From: Pseudoselenomonas ruminantium
GTDB lineage: Bacteria; Bacillota; Negativicutes; Selenomonadales; Selenomonadaceae
Reading direction: 5' to 3'
Assembly (NCBI GenBank): GCA_902780915.1
Contig: CACZHK010000009.1
Span: 1 to 47,536 of the forward strand
DNA: 47,536 bases
Part shown: one piece after another, positions 1-8,296 of the stretch
How positions within the stretch are numbered: position 1 is the first letter of the stretch
Layout: each line of letters opens with the position of its first letter
Notes under the pieces: model-generated
What the model saw: only the letters and a program-made list of their open reading frames with translations
The model's database searches: none
Told to the model about the DNA's origin: nothing
Translations under genes and position numbers: made by a program

Positions 1-253
1 GGAGATACATTTCCTTGAATTGCCGAAGTTCAAGAGCAAGAGCGTGAAGGACATGAACCGCATGGAAAAATGGGCGGCCTACTTCTCCCCCGGCACCACA
101 GATGAGGAACTGGAGGAAATCGCCGCCGCTGAAGAAGCCATCCGGGAAGCAATGGAGGTGGAAGACGTTTTCACCAAAGACGAGGTGGCTGGACGATGTC
201 ATCCTTGTCACTTATCATATCGAAGAAGGAGTGATACTGCATGTCGACAATAA
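1..253 (+). pseudogene. C-terminal fragment of Rpn-family nuclease/transposase (copy A)
   Basis: The frame is open from the first base and reads into FLELPKFKSKSVKDMNRMEK and a helical tail ending FTKDEVA, typical of the C-terminal part of Rpn (PD-(D/E)XK transposase-like, recombination-promoting nuclease) proteins. The nuclease core would lie left of the window. After about base 190 the reading departs from the family and runs into unrelated residues before a stop at 251-253. A second copy (717-1085) continues past this point with the expected sequence, so copy A is broken. The break falls just before a toxin-antitoxin remnant. The family is known from homology; whether this copy has any function is doubtful. 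Confidence 0.7.
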
Positions 254-483
254 GAAAGGATGCGCTCATGATGGTGCAGTCCTTACCAGAAAATCAACTG
301 CATTTTATTGTAAATGTCATGAAAGAATTGTCTCATCTTATGCCCGTGAAGGAAAAAATAGCCGTACAGGACTATGATGCCAGAGAGCAGGCATTTGAAC
401 TTTTGGAGAGTATGCGAAAGAAAATTCCCGATTTTGATTATGAGCGGGAACTTGCAGAGTATAGAGAGGAAAAGTATCTCTGA
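241..483 (+). CDS. Type II antitoxin-like protein
   Basis: An 80-residue acidic protein with a good ribosome site (AAGGAG at 226-231, 9 bases before ATG). The N-terminal half looks like a short regulatory or dimerisation helix region. The C-terminal end (IPDFDYERELAEYREEKYL) is the style of small antitoxins encoded directly before PIN-domain toxins in Firmicutes. Its stop TGA (481-483) shares a base with the ATG of the following PIN gene, the usual coupled arrangement. Because the toxin downstream is truncated, this may be an orphan antitoxin. No catalytic function is expected; it would bind toxin and operator DNA. The family call is by pattern and not certain. Confidence 0.65.
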   Translation: MSTIRKDALMMVQSLPENQLHFIVNVMKELSHLMPVKEKIAVQDYDAREQAFELLESMRKKIPDFDYERELAEYREEKYL

Positions 484-623
484 TGAGAATTTTACTGGAT
501 ACAAATATCCTGATAGATTATCTGACGGAAAGAGAGCCCTTCTATCAAGATGCACGACAAATTCTTTTGGCTTGCAAAAACAAGCAATTATCTCCAAAGG
601 AGTTTGTAGAAAAATTGGGATGA
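483..623 (+). pseudogene. Truncated PIN-domain toxin
   Basis: Starts at the ATG overlapping the antitoxin stop and reads MRILLDTNILIDYLTERE, the hallmark first strand of PIN-domain ribonucleases, with the first metal-binding Asp in LLDTN. It ends after 46 residues at TGA 621-623. Intact PIN toxins are about 130-150 residues and need further acidic residues, which are absent. The toxin is therefore very probably inactive. The truncation point lies just before a palindromic repeat and the second Rpn fragment, so insertion or recombination here is the likely cause. Confidence 0.75.
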
Positions 624-669
624 TTACTGTATATGAAACAGAGTAAAGAAGCAATGTCATCCCCCCACC

Positions 670-703
670 ACCGCTTCGCGGTCCCCCGCCCCCAAGGGGG
701 CGG
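670..703. repeat. Double palindromic repeat unit
   Basis: Two adjacent palindromes, ACCGCTTCGCGGT (670-682) and CCGCCCCCAAGGGGGCGG (686-703), lie between the truncated PIN gene and Rpn fragment B. This looks like a dispersed REP-like palindromic element, not a terminator, because no T-tract follows. Only one copy was noticed in the window, so the class is inferred. Confidence 0.45.
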
Positions 704-716
704 ACAAAAACACCGC

Positions 717-1085
717 ATGGAAAAATGGGCGGCCTACTTCTCCCCTGCTACCTCCGATGAGGAACTGGAGGAAATAGCCGCCGGTGAAGAAGCCATCCGG
801 GAAGCAATGGAGGTGGAAGACGTGTTCACCAAAGACGAAGTGGCAAGGAGGTCTTATGAGAAGGCCGAGAAATTCCGCCGCGACCAGGCGGCCCAGCTGA
901 GCTATGCCCGACAGGAAGGCAAGGAAGAAGGAATTTTGGGTACGATAGCTGTGCTGAAAAGCCTTAACCTTGACAAAAAAGCCATTGCTATCAAACTGGC
1001 AGAGGCTTTTGGCCTTGATGACAAAGCAGCTTGCTTTCTGTTCTCGCGCGTATGTATAGACAGAATGATACAAGCGGAGGGCTGA
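717..1085 (+). pseudogene. C-terminal fragment of Rpn-family nuclease/transposase (copy B)
   Basis: Reads MEKWAAYFSPATSDEELEEI and continues through FTKDEVARRSYEKAEKFRRD to a helix-rich tail and stop at 1083-1085 (122 residues). Full-length Rpn proteins are about 290-310 residues and carry the PD-(D/E)XK core at the N terminus, which is missing here. Bases 717-843 are nearly identical to 61-190 of copy A, so the two are duplicates. There is no convincing ribosome site at 717. It abuts the LysM gene: its stop overlaps the first possible ATG of that gene. Confidence 0.7.
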
Positions 1086-1090
1086 TGACG

Positions 1091-1369
1091 ATGAAAAAGG
1101 TGATTTTCCTGCTGGCTGCCATGATGGTGATGATTTCTTCTACCTGCCTGGCCAATTCTTACAGGCTGGTGGAGGCTGAGTATAGCGTGCAGGCCGGCGA
1201 CAGCCTGGATTCCATCGCTGCGGCTTATATGGCAAAGAATACCTACGGCCCCCGTGAGATCAGGGAGTTCAAGTCCGGCATCGTCCAGCTCAATGACTGG
1301 CTGCTGACCAGGGATGTGCAGGCCGGGGATACGGTGAAGGTCAATTACTGGGTCAGCGAGGCTGAGTGA
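1091..1369 (+). CDS. Small secreted LysM-domain protein
   Basis: A 92-residue protein with a clear signal peptide (MKKVIFLLAAMMVMISSTC, cleavage near CLA-NS), followed by one LysM-like module: Y-S-V-Q-A-G-D-S-L-D-S-I near the start and Q-A-G-D-T-V-K-V near the end. LysM modules bind peptidoglycan or other GlcNAc polymers, so the mature protein probably sits in the periplasm or cell wall. ATG 1091 lies 10 bases after GGAGG (1076-1080); an in-frame ATG at 1085 is possible but too close. A strong terminator follows at once, so it is probably transcribed alone or with upstream remnants. Confidence 0.75.
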   Translation: MKKVIFLLAAMMVMISSTCLANSYRLVEAEYSVQAGDSLDSIAAAYMAKNTYGPREIREFKSGIVQLNDWLLTRDVQAGDTVKVNYWVSEAE

Positions 1370-1379
1370 TATATATAGT

Positions 1380-1411
1380 CGGCACGGCAGCAGCCGTGCC
1401 GATTTTTTTTG
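1380..1411 (+). terminator. Rho-independent terminator after the LysM gene
   Basis: Stem CGGCACGGC / GCCGTGCCG with an AGCA-type loop, followed by a run of eight T. It starts about 10 bases after the LysM stop. Confidence 0.85.
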
Positions 1412-1515
1412 TGCCGGGGCAGGTGTGGGGTGATGGCAGGGTTTGCCATGGTGGGCGGCGAATTTTATACCTGTATGGTATGTTTGATAATCGTGATAGC
1501 GGTAAGGTGATATAT

Positions 1516-3120
1516 ATGCAGGCCGGAAAAAACGAGCGCTTCATGAAGCTGCTTTCCATCTTTGCCATCATCGTGGTGACGGCGGTGGTGGGGCATATTG
1601 TGTCCATCATTTCTTATAACAACAGGGAGCATATGACCCGGGGTGCTGATTCGTCCCGGGAGTCTTATCTGCTGATTGACAAGCGCAAGGACAATACCAG
1701 TGCCTGGCTGAAGCGGGGCTTTGACCTGTCGGGGCAGAAGGTGGATCTGTCGGGGCAGATTTTTGACGGGGCGTTGAAAAACCGGGCTGTGGATGATATT
1801 TCCGACTGGCGCCTCACTCTGCGCCTGCATGGTGACTGCTTTTTGAACAATGCCTGGTGCGGGCAGGTGGAAATCCATCAGGGGGTGGCAAGTGGCGCGG
1901 AGAAGGTGCAGACGCTGGATCTGCGCCACTGCGACAGGGCGACCATCGAGCTTGATTACCGGCTGGAGGACAATGACCTTCTGATTCCCCTGACGGAGGG
2001 GGATTATCTGGTCTATTATCCTTCCCCTACCGACCGTGAGGTGCCGGTGCAGGCCGGGGGCAGTCTGGAGATGGGGATGATCTTCTACTATCTGGGCACG
2101 CTGGATCTGTCGGACTATGAAATCACTTATCAGTACCATAAGAGCTATACAGAGGGGGCGGGATTCTTCCTGATCCTGACTCTGGCTGTGCTCTGGTGCG
2201 CAGCTTTTTTCGGGGTGATGATTTCGTCCTATGCCTATCGCAAGGCCATGACGGAAATGGAGCACAGGAAAGTGGGCATTTCCTATATGGCGGTGATTTA
2301 CGATTTTATCTGCATCGTGGATCTCGTCAATGATGATCTCATCCAGATACATGGCAGCGGCCTTTTCGGCCAGACTTCCGGCAAGAAGCTCAAGGCGGCG
2401 GACAGGCTCAAGCAGCTTTTCATGGCGGATATAGCCGATGAGTATCAGGAGAAGGTGCAGGATTTCCTGGATACGGGGACTCTGGCCGGGAGGCTGGATG
2501 GGGGCAGCCTGGCCTGCCAGTACAGGAGCAGGTCGGGGTTCTGGTATATCGTCAGGCTCTTTGCCATGGAGCAGGAACCGGGCCAGCCCTTGGAGCGCTT
2601 CATCTTTGCCCTGCGGAATATTGATGAGGACTGGCATGAGATGCTGAGCCTGCGGGAAAGCCGCAGGAAGGAGGAGCAGGCTGCCTACGGGGGCAAGGAG
2701 GTGCTCCGGCGCTACTCCCTCAGGCAGCTGATAGCAGAGGCGGAAGCTGATGCCAGGGCATCTGCCGGGGGACGGGAGCTCAAGCTGGAGTCGGATATCA
2801 GCTGCGAACTGCCGGAGTTTTTGCTGGGCTATCCCGGGCGGCTGCGGCTGGCTCTTTCCTGCCTGGCTCTGAGCGATATCCTGGCGGGGGCTGCCAGCCT
2901 GAAGCTCTCTCTGTATGCCAAGGCGGTGGAGGGCAGCTGCCATCTGCTGTTTTCCATGAAGAATGATGTGGCTTCAGCTCCCCGGGAGGGTGTTTCCGGC
3001 CTGTGCCTGAAGGTGGCGGAGGAAATCATCTCCCAGTTTTCTGCGGAGCTTTCCATCCTGGGGGATGAGGATGGGTCCGAGTTTTACTTTGAGCTGGATC
3101 AGGAGATGTGCGAGAAATGA
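1516..3120 (+). CDS. Membrane sensor protein with degenerate histidine-kinase-like C terminus
   Basis: 534 residues from ATG 1516, preceded by AAGGTG 6 bases upstream. TM helix 1 is at about residues 11-33, an extracytoplasmic region of about 180 residues follows, and TM helix 2 is at about 216-238. The cytoplasmic half has a PAS-like stretch and ends with SGLCLKVAEEIISQFSAEL and a final GSEFYFELD. This resembles the G2 end of a HATPase_c domain, but no phospho-acceptor His box and no N-box are visible. It therefore looks like a catalytically dead kinase-type sensor. The stop overlaps the start of an HD-GYP gene (ATGA at 3117-3120), so the two are translationally coupled and probably act together. 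Ligand unknown. Confidence 0.6.
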   Translation: MQAGKNERFMKLLSIFAIIVVTAVVGHIVSIISYNNREHMTRGADSSRESYLLIDKRKDNTSAWLKRGFDLSGQKVDLSGQIFDGALKNRAVDDISDWRLTLRLHGDCFLNNAWCGQVEIHQGVASGAEKVQTLDLRHCDRATIELDYRLEDNDLLIPLTEGDYLVYYPSPTDREVPVQAGGSLEMGMIFYYLGTLDLSDYEITYQYHKSYTEGAGFFLILTLAVLWCAAFFGVMISSYAYRKAMTEMEHRKVGISYMAVIYDFICIVDLVNDDLIQIHGSGLFGQTSGKKLKAADRLKQLFMADIADEYQEKVQDFLDTGTLAGRLDGGSLACQYRSRSGFWYIVRLFAMEQEPGQPLERFIFALRNIDEDWHEMLSLRESRRKEEQAAYGGKEVLRRYSLRQLIAEAEADARASAGGRELKLESDISCELPEFLLGYPGRLRLALSCLALSDILAGAASLKLSLYAKAVEGSCHLLFSMKNDVASAPREGVSGLCLKVAEEIISQFSAELSILGDEDGSEFYFELDQEMCEK

Positions 3121-4814
3121 TGACCATCATCTATGGCACCTTGCTCTTCGTGGCCATCGTGGTGCTTATCTACATTGCCCAGAAGGATCATGACAATATA
3201 GATATTTATCAGTGGACCATGCTGCTCATCATGTCTGTGGTGATCACGGCCTACTGGCTGAGGTCGCAGGTGGCGACAGCAGATGGGGCCTATATCCTCC
3301 AGTGCTTTGCCTATTTTGACAGCACCTATCTCCTCTGCGTAGTGATTCTCTATTTGCTGCACATCATTGGCATCAGGACCTGGCCCTGGGTGAAGATTGT
3401 CCTCTATGGGCTGGCTTCGCTGCATGTGCTCGTCGTTTTTTTCTGCTATCACACCGACCTTTATTACAGCAGCATCATCCTGACGGAGAGCAGCATGGGC
3501 ACGGCGGTGAGGACTGTGCCGGGGCCGCTGAAGATCCTGCATCTGCCCTATATGGCCGTGATGGTGGGAGTGCTCATGGCGGTGGTGGTTCTGGCTGTGC
3601 GGCGCAGGGGCACCTATCCGCTGCTGCACTTCATCGCTTATCTGGCACTGCCGCTGCTGACCATGGTGCTCTATGGGGTGGAGCTGCTGCTGGATACGGG
3701 CTTTTCCCTCATTCCTCTGCTCTATGGGCTGGGGGCGGTGATGATCGCCCTGCGATATGACAAGGCCCACGCCTATGATATAGGTTTTCTCATGGCTGAA
3801 AGCCACAGGGAGGATGAGGAAAAGGGCTATCTGGCAGTGAGCCCGGAGAGGGAATTTTTGGCCTGCAACAGGCGGTGCCGGGATTTCCTGCCCTTCTTGA
3901 AAGATCTGCAAGTGGATGAAAGGCTGCCCCGGGAGGACGAGCTGGGGCGGAAAATCCTGAAGTTCCTGGATGCTTATGAAAAGGGCTATGCCCTGCGTAC
4001 CAAGTACAAGCTGGGGGACATGACCTGCATTGCCTCCCTGGTGCCCTGGGGGCTGGGCAGAAGCGGCGGGCAGCAGGGCTATCTCCTAGAAATCTACGAT
4101 GGCACAGAGGATCAGCACAATCTGGATATCCTGTCTGATTTCAACCGCAGCCTCAATGAGGAGGTGCGGGAAAAGACCAGGAGCATCAGGGAAATCCAGC
4201 GCAAGGTGGTGCTGGGCATGGCCGACCTCATCGAGAACCGCGACAGCAACACGGGCGGCCACGTGCGGCGCACCAGTGACATCATCAGCATCATCGTGGC
4301 GGAGATCCTGCGTCAGGGGAAGCTCCCCCTGACGGAGCAGCAGGGCCGCGACATCATCAGGGCTGCCCCGACCCATGACTTGGGCAAGATTTCCATCGAG
4401 AACAACATCCTCAACAAGCCCGGCCAGATCACGGAGGAGGAGTTCGCCATCATGAAGCTCCATGCCGCCAAAAGCGGGGAATTGGTGAAGATCCTGCTGG
4501 ATGGGGTGGAACGGGAGAGTTTCGTGCAGGTGGCTTACAATGTGGCCAGATACCACCATGAGCGCTGGGATGGCAGGGGCTACCCCGAGGGGCTGGTGGG
4601 CAGCATGATACCCCTGGAGGCCAGGATCATGGCGGTGGCTGATGTGTACGATGCCCTGGTGAGCAAGCGGATCTACAAGGAACCTTTGAGCTTCGAGAAG
4701 ACCGCCGCCATCATGTGCGAAGGCATGGGCACCCACTTCGACCCCAGATTGAAGCCGGTGTTCCTGGGCTGCCGCGAGGAATTGGAGCAGTATTATCAGC
4801 AGCACGGCAGGTGA
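3117..4814 (+). CDS. Multi-TM HD-GYP phosphodiesterase
   Basis: 565 residues. The first 210 or so form about seven hydrophobic helices, similar to 7TM sensor N-termini. A PAS-like region and a short coiled coil (about 335-365) lead into an HD-GYP domain: GGHVRRT near 380, HDLGK at 420-424, KLHAAKSGEL near 448, and HHERWDGRGYPEGL at 480-493. These are the metal ligands and the GYP motif known to hydrolyse cyclic di-GMP or related dinucleotides. All key residues are present, so activity is likely. The upstream degenerate kinase-like protein overlaps by 4 bases and is the probable sensory partner. The start is taken at ATG 3117; GTG 3108 is too near the AGGAG. Confidence 0.88.
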   Translation: MMTIIYGTLLFVAIVVLIYIAQKDHDNIDIYQWTMLLIMSVVITAYWLRSQVATADGAYILQCFAYFDSTYLLCVVILYLLHIIGIRTWPWVKIVLYGLASLHVLVVFFCYHTDLYYSSIILTESSMGTAVRTVPGPLKILHLPYMAVMVGVLMAVVVLAVRRRGTYPLLHFIAYLALPLLTMVLYGVELLLDTGFSLIPLLYGLGAVMIALRYDKAHAYDIGFLMAESHREDEEKGYLAVSPEREFLACNRRCRDFLPFLKDLQVDERLPREDELGRKILKFLDAYEKGYALRTKYKLGDMTCIASLVPWGLGRSGGQQGYLLEIYDGTEDQHNLDILSDFNRSLNEEVREKTRSIREIQRKVVLGMADLIENRDSNTGGHVRRTSDIISIIVAEILRQGKLPLTEQQGRDIIRAAPTHDLGKISIENNILNKPGQITEEEFAIMKLHAAKSGELVKILLDGVERESFVQVAYNVARYHHERWDGRGYPEGLVGSMIPLEARIMAVADVYDALVSKRIYKEPLSFEKTAAIMCEGMGTHFDPRLKPVFLGCREELEQYYQQHGR

Positions 4815-4832
4815 GGAAGCCCTGATCCGGCA

Positions 4833-5837
4833 TTATTCAAGTTCTGCCTTGACAGGGCGGAGGAACAGTTTGGTCAGAGCCTCCTGCGGGTCAGCGCCCT
4901 CCTGTATGATGGCATTGACTGTCTGGCAGATGGGCAGTTCCAGTCCGGTGGTCTCGGCAAGTTTCAGCAAGGCCTGGGCCGTATATACCCCCTCGGCCAG
5001 TTTCTCGAACTTCTGACCCCGCACGAAATCTTCTCCGAAACGCCGGTTGTTGCTGTGCTCCGAAAAGAGCGTGGCCTCATAATCACCCAGATGGGACAGG
5101 CCGTAAACAGTCATGGGATTGCCTCCCAGGGCTTCGATCAGGCGGGACAGTTCCCTGGTGCCCCTGGCCATCAGCGCACCCTTCAGGCTGCCGTAGCCAA
5201 AGCCATCCAGCATGCCTGCGGCCAGGCCCATGACATTCTTCGCTGCTGCGCCTATCTCTGTGCCCAGCAGATCCTCACCGTAATAGAAGCGTATCAGCGG
5301 GCTGTGGAAAACACCCACCAGCTCATGGGCCAGCTCCATATCCCTGGCGGCCATGACCATGCAGTTGGGAACGCCCCGCAGGAATTCCTGCACATGCCCC
5401 GGGCCTACCCAGACTGCTGCTGGCACTTCCTGCCCTGCCACATCGCCAAAGACCTCGGTCAGGCACTTGCCTGTGCTGATTTCCAGCCCCTTCATGCAGA
5501 GGACGAATCTGCGCTCTGCCAGTGCCAGGCCGGTTGCCACCATCTGCCCAACCAAAGACCGCAGCTGCTGCGCGCTGATGGAGATGATGACAATATCGGC
5601 CTCCTGCATGGCTGCCGCCAGATCATGAGTCAGGACCACGCTCTCAGGCAAAGTCAGATACTCATTGCGGTGCGTCTCCTGCAGCTCCTGCAAATGCCCG
5701 GAGCCGGGCCGTCCCCATAGTGTCACGCTATAGCCAAGGCTGTGGGCATACCACGCATGAAAAGTCCCCCACCGCCCGCAGCCCAGAACAGTGATCTTAG
5801 TGGACTGTTGTATTGAATTTTTCTCTTGTATGTCCAT
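4833..5837 (-). CDS. gpsA: Glycerol-3-phosphate dehydrogenase [NAD(P)+]
   Basis: 334 residues, normal length for GpsA. The N-terminal dinucleotide motif GCGRWGTFHA, the central GTEIGAAAKNVMGLAAG block carrying the catalytic Lys, and SNNRRFGEDF near the substrate site are all present. The enzyme reduces dihydroxyacetone phosphate to sn-glycerol-3-phosphate for phospholipid synthesis in the cytosol. The start has a strong AGGAG 8 bases upstream. It is convergent with the HD-GYP gene (18-base gap, no hairpin seen) and seems monocistronic. The Gly-rich motif has GRWG where many homologues have GNWG or GSWG, a mild variation. Confidence 0.92.
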   Translation of the reverse strand: MDIQEKNSIQQSTKITVLGCGRWGTFHAWYAHSLGYSVTLWGRPGSGHLQELQETHRNEYLTLPESVVLTHDLAAAMQEADIVIISISAQQLRSLVGQMVATGLALAERRFVLCMKGLEISTGKCLTEVFGDVAGQEVPAAVWVGPGHVQEFLRGVPNCMVMAARDMELAHELVGVFHSPLIRFYYGEDLLGTEIGAAAKNVMGLAAGMLDGFGYGSLKGALMARGTRELSRLIEALGGNPMTVYGLSHLGDYEATLFSEHSNNRRFGEDFVRGQKFEKLAEGVYTAQALLKLAETTGLELPICQTVNAIIQEGADPQEALTKLFLRPVKAELE

Positions 5838-5960
5838 TGATATCTCTCCTACTGATTGATAAACTACATAACATTATATAGTTCGCTGCCTTTTTAAATT
5901 TTCCTGCCGGAAAGCTAAAAAGCTCGATGCGATGAAAAGCCTGCGGGGAATTGTTGTCCC

Positions 5961-6096
5961 TTACAGTCTGGGGTTCCCAAACGCAGAGGTCAAGTACGGC
6001 TATCTGGCCAGCCTTTTCCCCGAATATGTCCCTATTCAGGATTGGCGTGAGCTTTGACTCGGAGAAGCGGAGTCTCTCTGAGTGGGAAGTGATGTA
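5961..6096 (+). pseudogene. Internally deleted DUF1703 (AAA/PD-(D/E)XK) relic
   Basis: Bases 5963-6033 are nearly identical to 16854-16922 (LGFPNEEVKYGF region). They jump directly to bases matching 17280-17340 (the C-terminal FRIGVSFDSEKRSLSEWEV block) of the intact DUF1703 gene at 15770. About 360 bases of the gene are missing at the join. The preceding 40 bases also resemble the terminator found downstream of the DUF1703 gene ending at 27081. This is the left-hand member of a pair of DUF1703 sequences that bracket the CRISPR-Cas locus. Confidence 0.8.
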
Positions 6097-6182
6097 AGGT
6101 GGAACTGCCCATAGACGGTTTTAGTATTTTTGCGTCAAAGGGCAGGATATGAGAGAAGTGAGGAGAATATAACTCGGAAGAA

Positions 6183-6305
6183 GATGTCCCCCACCTCTAT
6201 AGGTGGGGGTAGCGAATATCATAACAGGCGGGAGCGCATATCTCCCGCCTTGTTGAAAGGCCAAGAGGAAGCTTTGTCTATCGACAAAGCTGGAACAATG
6301 GCCTT
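6183..6305. other. Three successive strong hairpins between DUF1703 relic and CRISPR leader
   Basis: Hairpin 1: CCCCCACCT-CTAT-AGGTGGGGG (6187-6208), followed by TAGCGA. Hairpin 2: AGGCGGGAG...CTCCCGCCT (6226-6251). Hairpin 3: AGCTTTGTC-TATC-GACAAAGCT (6272-6293) nested within AAGGCCA...TGGCCTT (6256-6305). None has a proper T-tract. Hairpin 1 followed by TAG resembles the subterminal hairpins of IS200/IS605-type elements, but no tnpA or tnpB remains. The class is uncertain. The rest of the 5838-6431 gap holds the DUF1703 relic and the CRISPR leader; no gene is seen. Confidence 0.5.
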
Positions 6306-6431
6306 ATAACAAAGCATAGCAGGTCTTGTGAATATGTGGTTACTTTGTGAGTGAATCAGGCAATATTACTGCTTGATACATAAACGGTATGTACATGGCA
6401 GAAATGGCGTAAATACGACATTTTTTCTAGT
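6306..6431 (+). promoter_or_regulatory. Putative CRISPR leader
   Basis: AT-rich, non-coding segment immediately before the first perfect repeat. The degenerate repeat is at the opposite (cas1-proximal) end of the array, which marks this side as the leader/acquisition end. The orientation agrees with repeats that end in the GAACCG handle on the plus strand. No confident -35/-10 pair was identified. Confidence 0.5.
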
Positions 6432-7261
6432 GTATGCCCCACGCATGTGGGGATGAACCGTCTCCATTTAGTCGAAAAACTAGCTCTGCCATCGTATGCC
6501 CCACGCATGTGGGGATGAACCGGTCATCTGGTCTTGGGCGTAGGCATCGTTACCGTATGCCCCACGCATGTGGGGATGAACCGATGGTAGATAACGAACT
6601 AGGCATGCCGCCGCCAGTATGCCCCACGCATGTGGGGATGAACCGCATAGCACCACACGCTACAATCGCATATATCAGTATGCCCCACGCATGTGGGGAT
6701 GAACCGAGCGGGAAAGCAAGGATTTGGAGCTGGCTTTTGGTATGCCCCACGCATGTGGGGATGAACCGATTGACCAGATATTCCGCTCATGCCTCCTCAT
6801 GTATGCCCCACGCATGTGGGGATAAACCGCTGTTGCACTGGGGCTTAATACTCCCGCAGACTGTATGCCCCACGCATGTGGGGATGAACCGTTTAGAGTT
6901 GACAGTGGGGGCGTTCTTGGATGACGTATGCCCCACGCATGTGGGGATGAACCGGTATTAACATCATTGTTGATGGCAATAAGGTTGTATGCCCCACGCA
7001 TGTGGGGATGAACCGTAGCAGCCAACTACCTGTCGCGCCTTATCCTCCGTATGCCCCACGCATGTGGGGATGAACCGCAAATACATAAACAGTACGCTCG
7101 TCCTTAGTCGTATGCCCCACGCATGTGGGGATGAACCGACTGCTATGCAGCTCATGGAACTGTACGATGAGTATGCCCCACGCATGTGGGGATGAACCGA
7201 TGTGCATTGTTTGCCAGGACGTTAACCAACTGGGATACCCCACGCATGTGGGGGTGAGATA
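6432..7261 (+). CRISPR. Type I-E CRISPR array, 14 repeats, 13 spacers
   Basis: 29-base repeats begin GTATGCCCCACGCATG and end GGGGATGAACCG. Repeat starts are 6432, 6494, 6555, 6617, 6678, 6740, 6801, 6863, 6926, 6987, 7049, 7110, 7171 and 7233. Spacers are 32-34 bases. The inner palindrome CCCCACGCATGTGGGG gives the Cas6e hairpin. Repeat 7 carries one change (GATAAACCG instead of GATGAACCG). Repeat 14 is degenerate at both ends (GGATA... and GTGAGATAT), marking the leader-distal end. The array lies directly upstream of cas1 and is transcribed toward it. Repeat and spacer lengths match type I-E. Confidence 0.98.
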
Positions 7262-7354
7262 TAATAAGAAAAATATATAAGATTAGCAGGAATTTTGGAT
7301 AGCGTGTAGAAAAATAACGAAAGATGGTTTATAAAAAAAAAAGAGGTGAAGACT

Positions 7355-8296
7355 TTGAAGAAAGATTTGAAGGAACTTCCTAAACTTCGTGATAGCATCA
7401 GTTACTTTTATGTAGAACATGCTATCATAGATCAAAGCGACTCATCTATTATACTTCATCGTGGTGAAGAAAATATTCCTGTGCCGGTTTCTGCTCTTAC
7501 ATGCCTGATGCTGGGGCCAGGTACGAAGATTACTCATGCAGCCATAAAAACTACTTGTGAAAATGGATGCATGATTGTTTGGTGTGGGGAAAATGGAGCC
7601 AGATTTTATGCGTATGGACAAGGAGAAACAAGGAATGCAAAGAATACACTTATTCAAGCGAAGTGTTGTATGGATGAAAAACTGCATATGCTTATAGTTA
7701 GGCGCATGTATGAAATGAGATTTCCCAAAATGGATTGCAAAAACATGACATTGCAACAAATTAGAGGATTAGAGGGAATTCGAGTGCGAAAGGCTTATCA
7801 AGCCGCGGCTAAATTAAATGGGATTCAATGGAGAAAGCGTTCCTATAAGAATACGGATTGGGATGCTTCAGATAATATAAATAGGGCGTTGTCAGCAGCA
7901 AATGCGATTTTATATAGCGTATGTCAGGCTTCAATCTGTTCTTTGGGTTATTCGACGGCATTGGGATTTGTCCATACTGGGAAAATGTTGTCATTTGTGT
8001 ATGATGTGGCAGATTTGTATAAAGCAGAAATAACCATACCGGCGGCTTTTGAAGCAGTGAAGAAAGATGCAAAAAATCCAGAAGCACATGTGCGTGAGAT
8101 ATGCCGTAAATATTTTCATAATGCGAAAATAATGCAGCGGATTGCCAATGACTTAGGGAAATTGTTTGAAGATATAGATAATGAACAATTAGAGGCTAAG
8201 AATGCTGGTGATTTGTGGGATGATGATATGGGCACTGTTGATGGTGGAGTTAATTATGCAGATGAGGTAGATGTAGATGGTAGTATTGGTGATTGA
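7355..8296 (+). CDS. cas1: Type I-E CRISPR-associated endonuclease Cas1
   Basis: 313 residues from TTG 7355, chosen because GAGGTG lies 6 bases upstream; an in-frame GTG at 7346 sits inside that ribosome site. The integrase metal residues align with the E. coli enzyme: E140 in RGLEGIRVRKAY, H207 in GFVHTGK, D217 and D220 in VYDVADLYK. Cas1 with Cas2 captures new spacers and inserts them at the leader end. The gene follows the array by about 90 bases of AT-rich DNA and overlaps cas2 by 20 bases. Codon use is AT-rich compared with flanking chromosomal genes. Confidence 0.96.
   Translation: MKKDLKELPKLRDSISYFYVEHAIIDQSDSSIILHRGEENIPVPVSALTCLMLGPGTKITHAAIKTTCENGCMIVWCGENGARFYAYGQGETRNAKNTLIQAKCCMDEKLHMLIVRRMYEMRFPKMDCKNMTLQQIRGLEGIRVRKAYQAAAKLNGIQWRKRSYKNTDWDASDNINRALSAANAILYSVCQASICSLGYSTALGFVHTGKMLSFVYDVADLYKAEITIPAAFEAVKKDAKNPEAHVREICRKYFHNAKIMQRIANDLGKLFEDIDNEQLEAKNAGDLWDDDMGTVDGGVNYADEVDVDGSIGD

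Noticed and set aside
633..716. N-terminal extension of Rpn fragment B from an ATG at 633
   Set aside because: The extension translates the palindromic repeat (PHHRFAVPRPQGGG) and is not part of the family.
1465..2943. A 492-residue minus-strand open frame opposite the kinase-like sensor
   Set aside because: Gln/His/Pro-rich antisense composition and no start signal.
6434..7243. Long open frames on both strands across the CRISPR array, with repeating MPHACGDEP- or HPHMRGAY-like residues
   Set aside because: They are translations of the repeats (period 61 bases) and not proteins.
6432..7261. Spacers that match other parts of this window (self-targeting)
   Set aside because: No clear match was noticed by eye; a real search needs alignment software.
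7231..7265. A promoter for cas1 at the TATAAT next to the last repeat
   Set aside because: No acceptable -35 stands at the proper distance.
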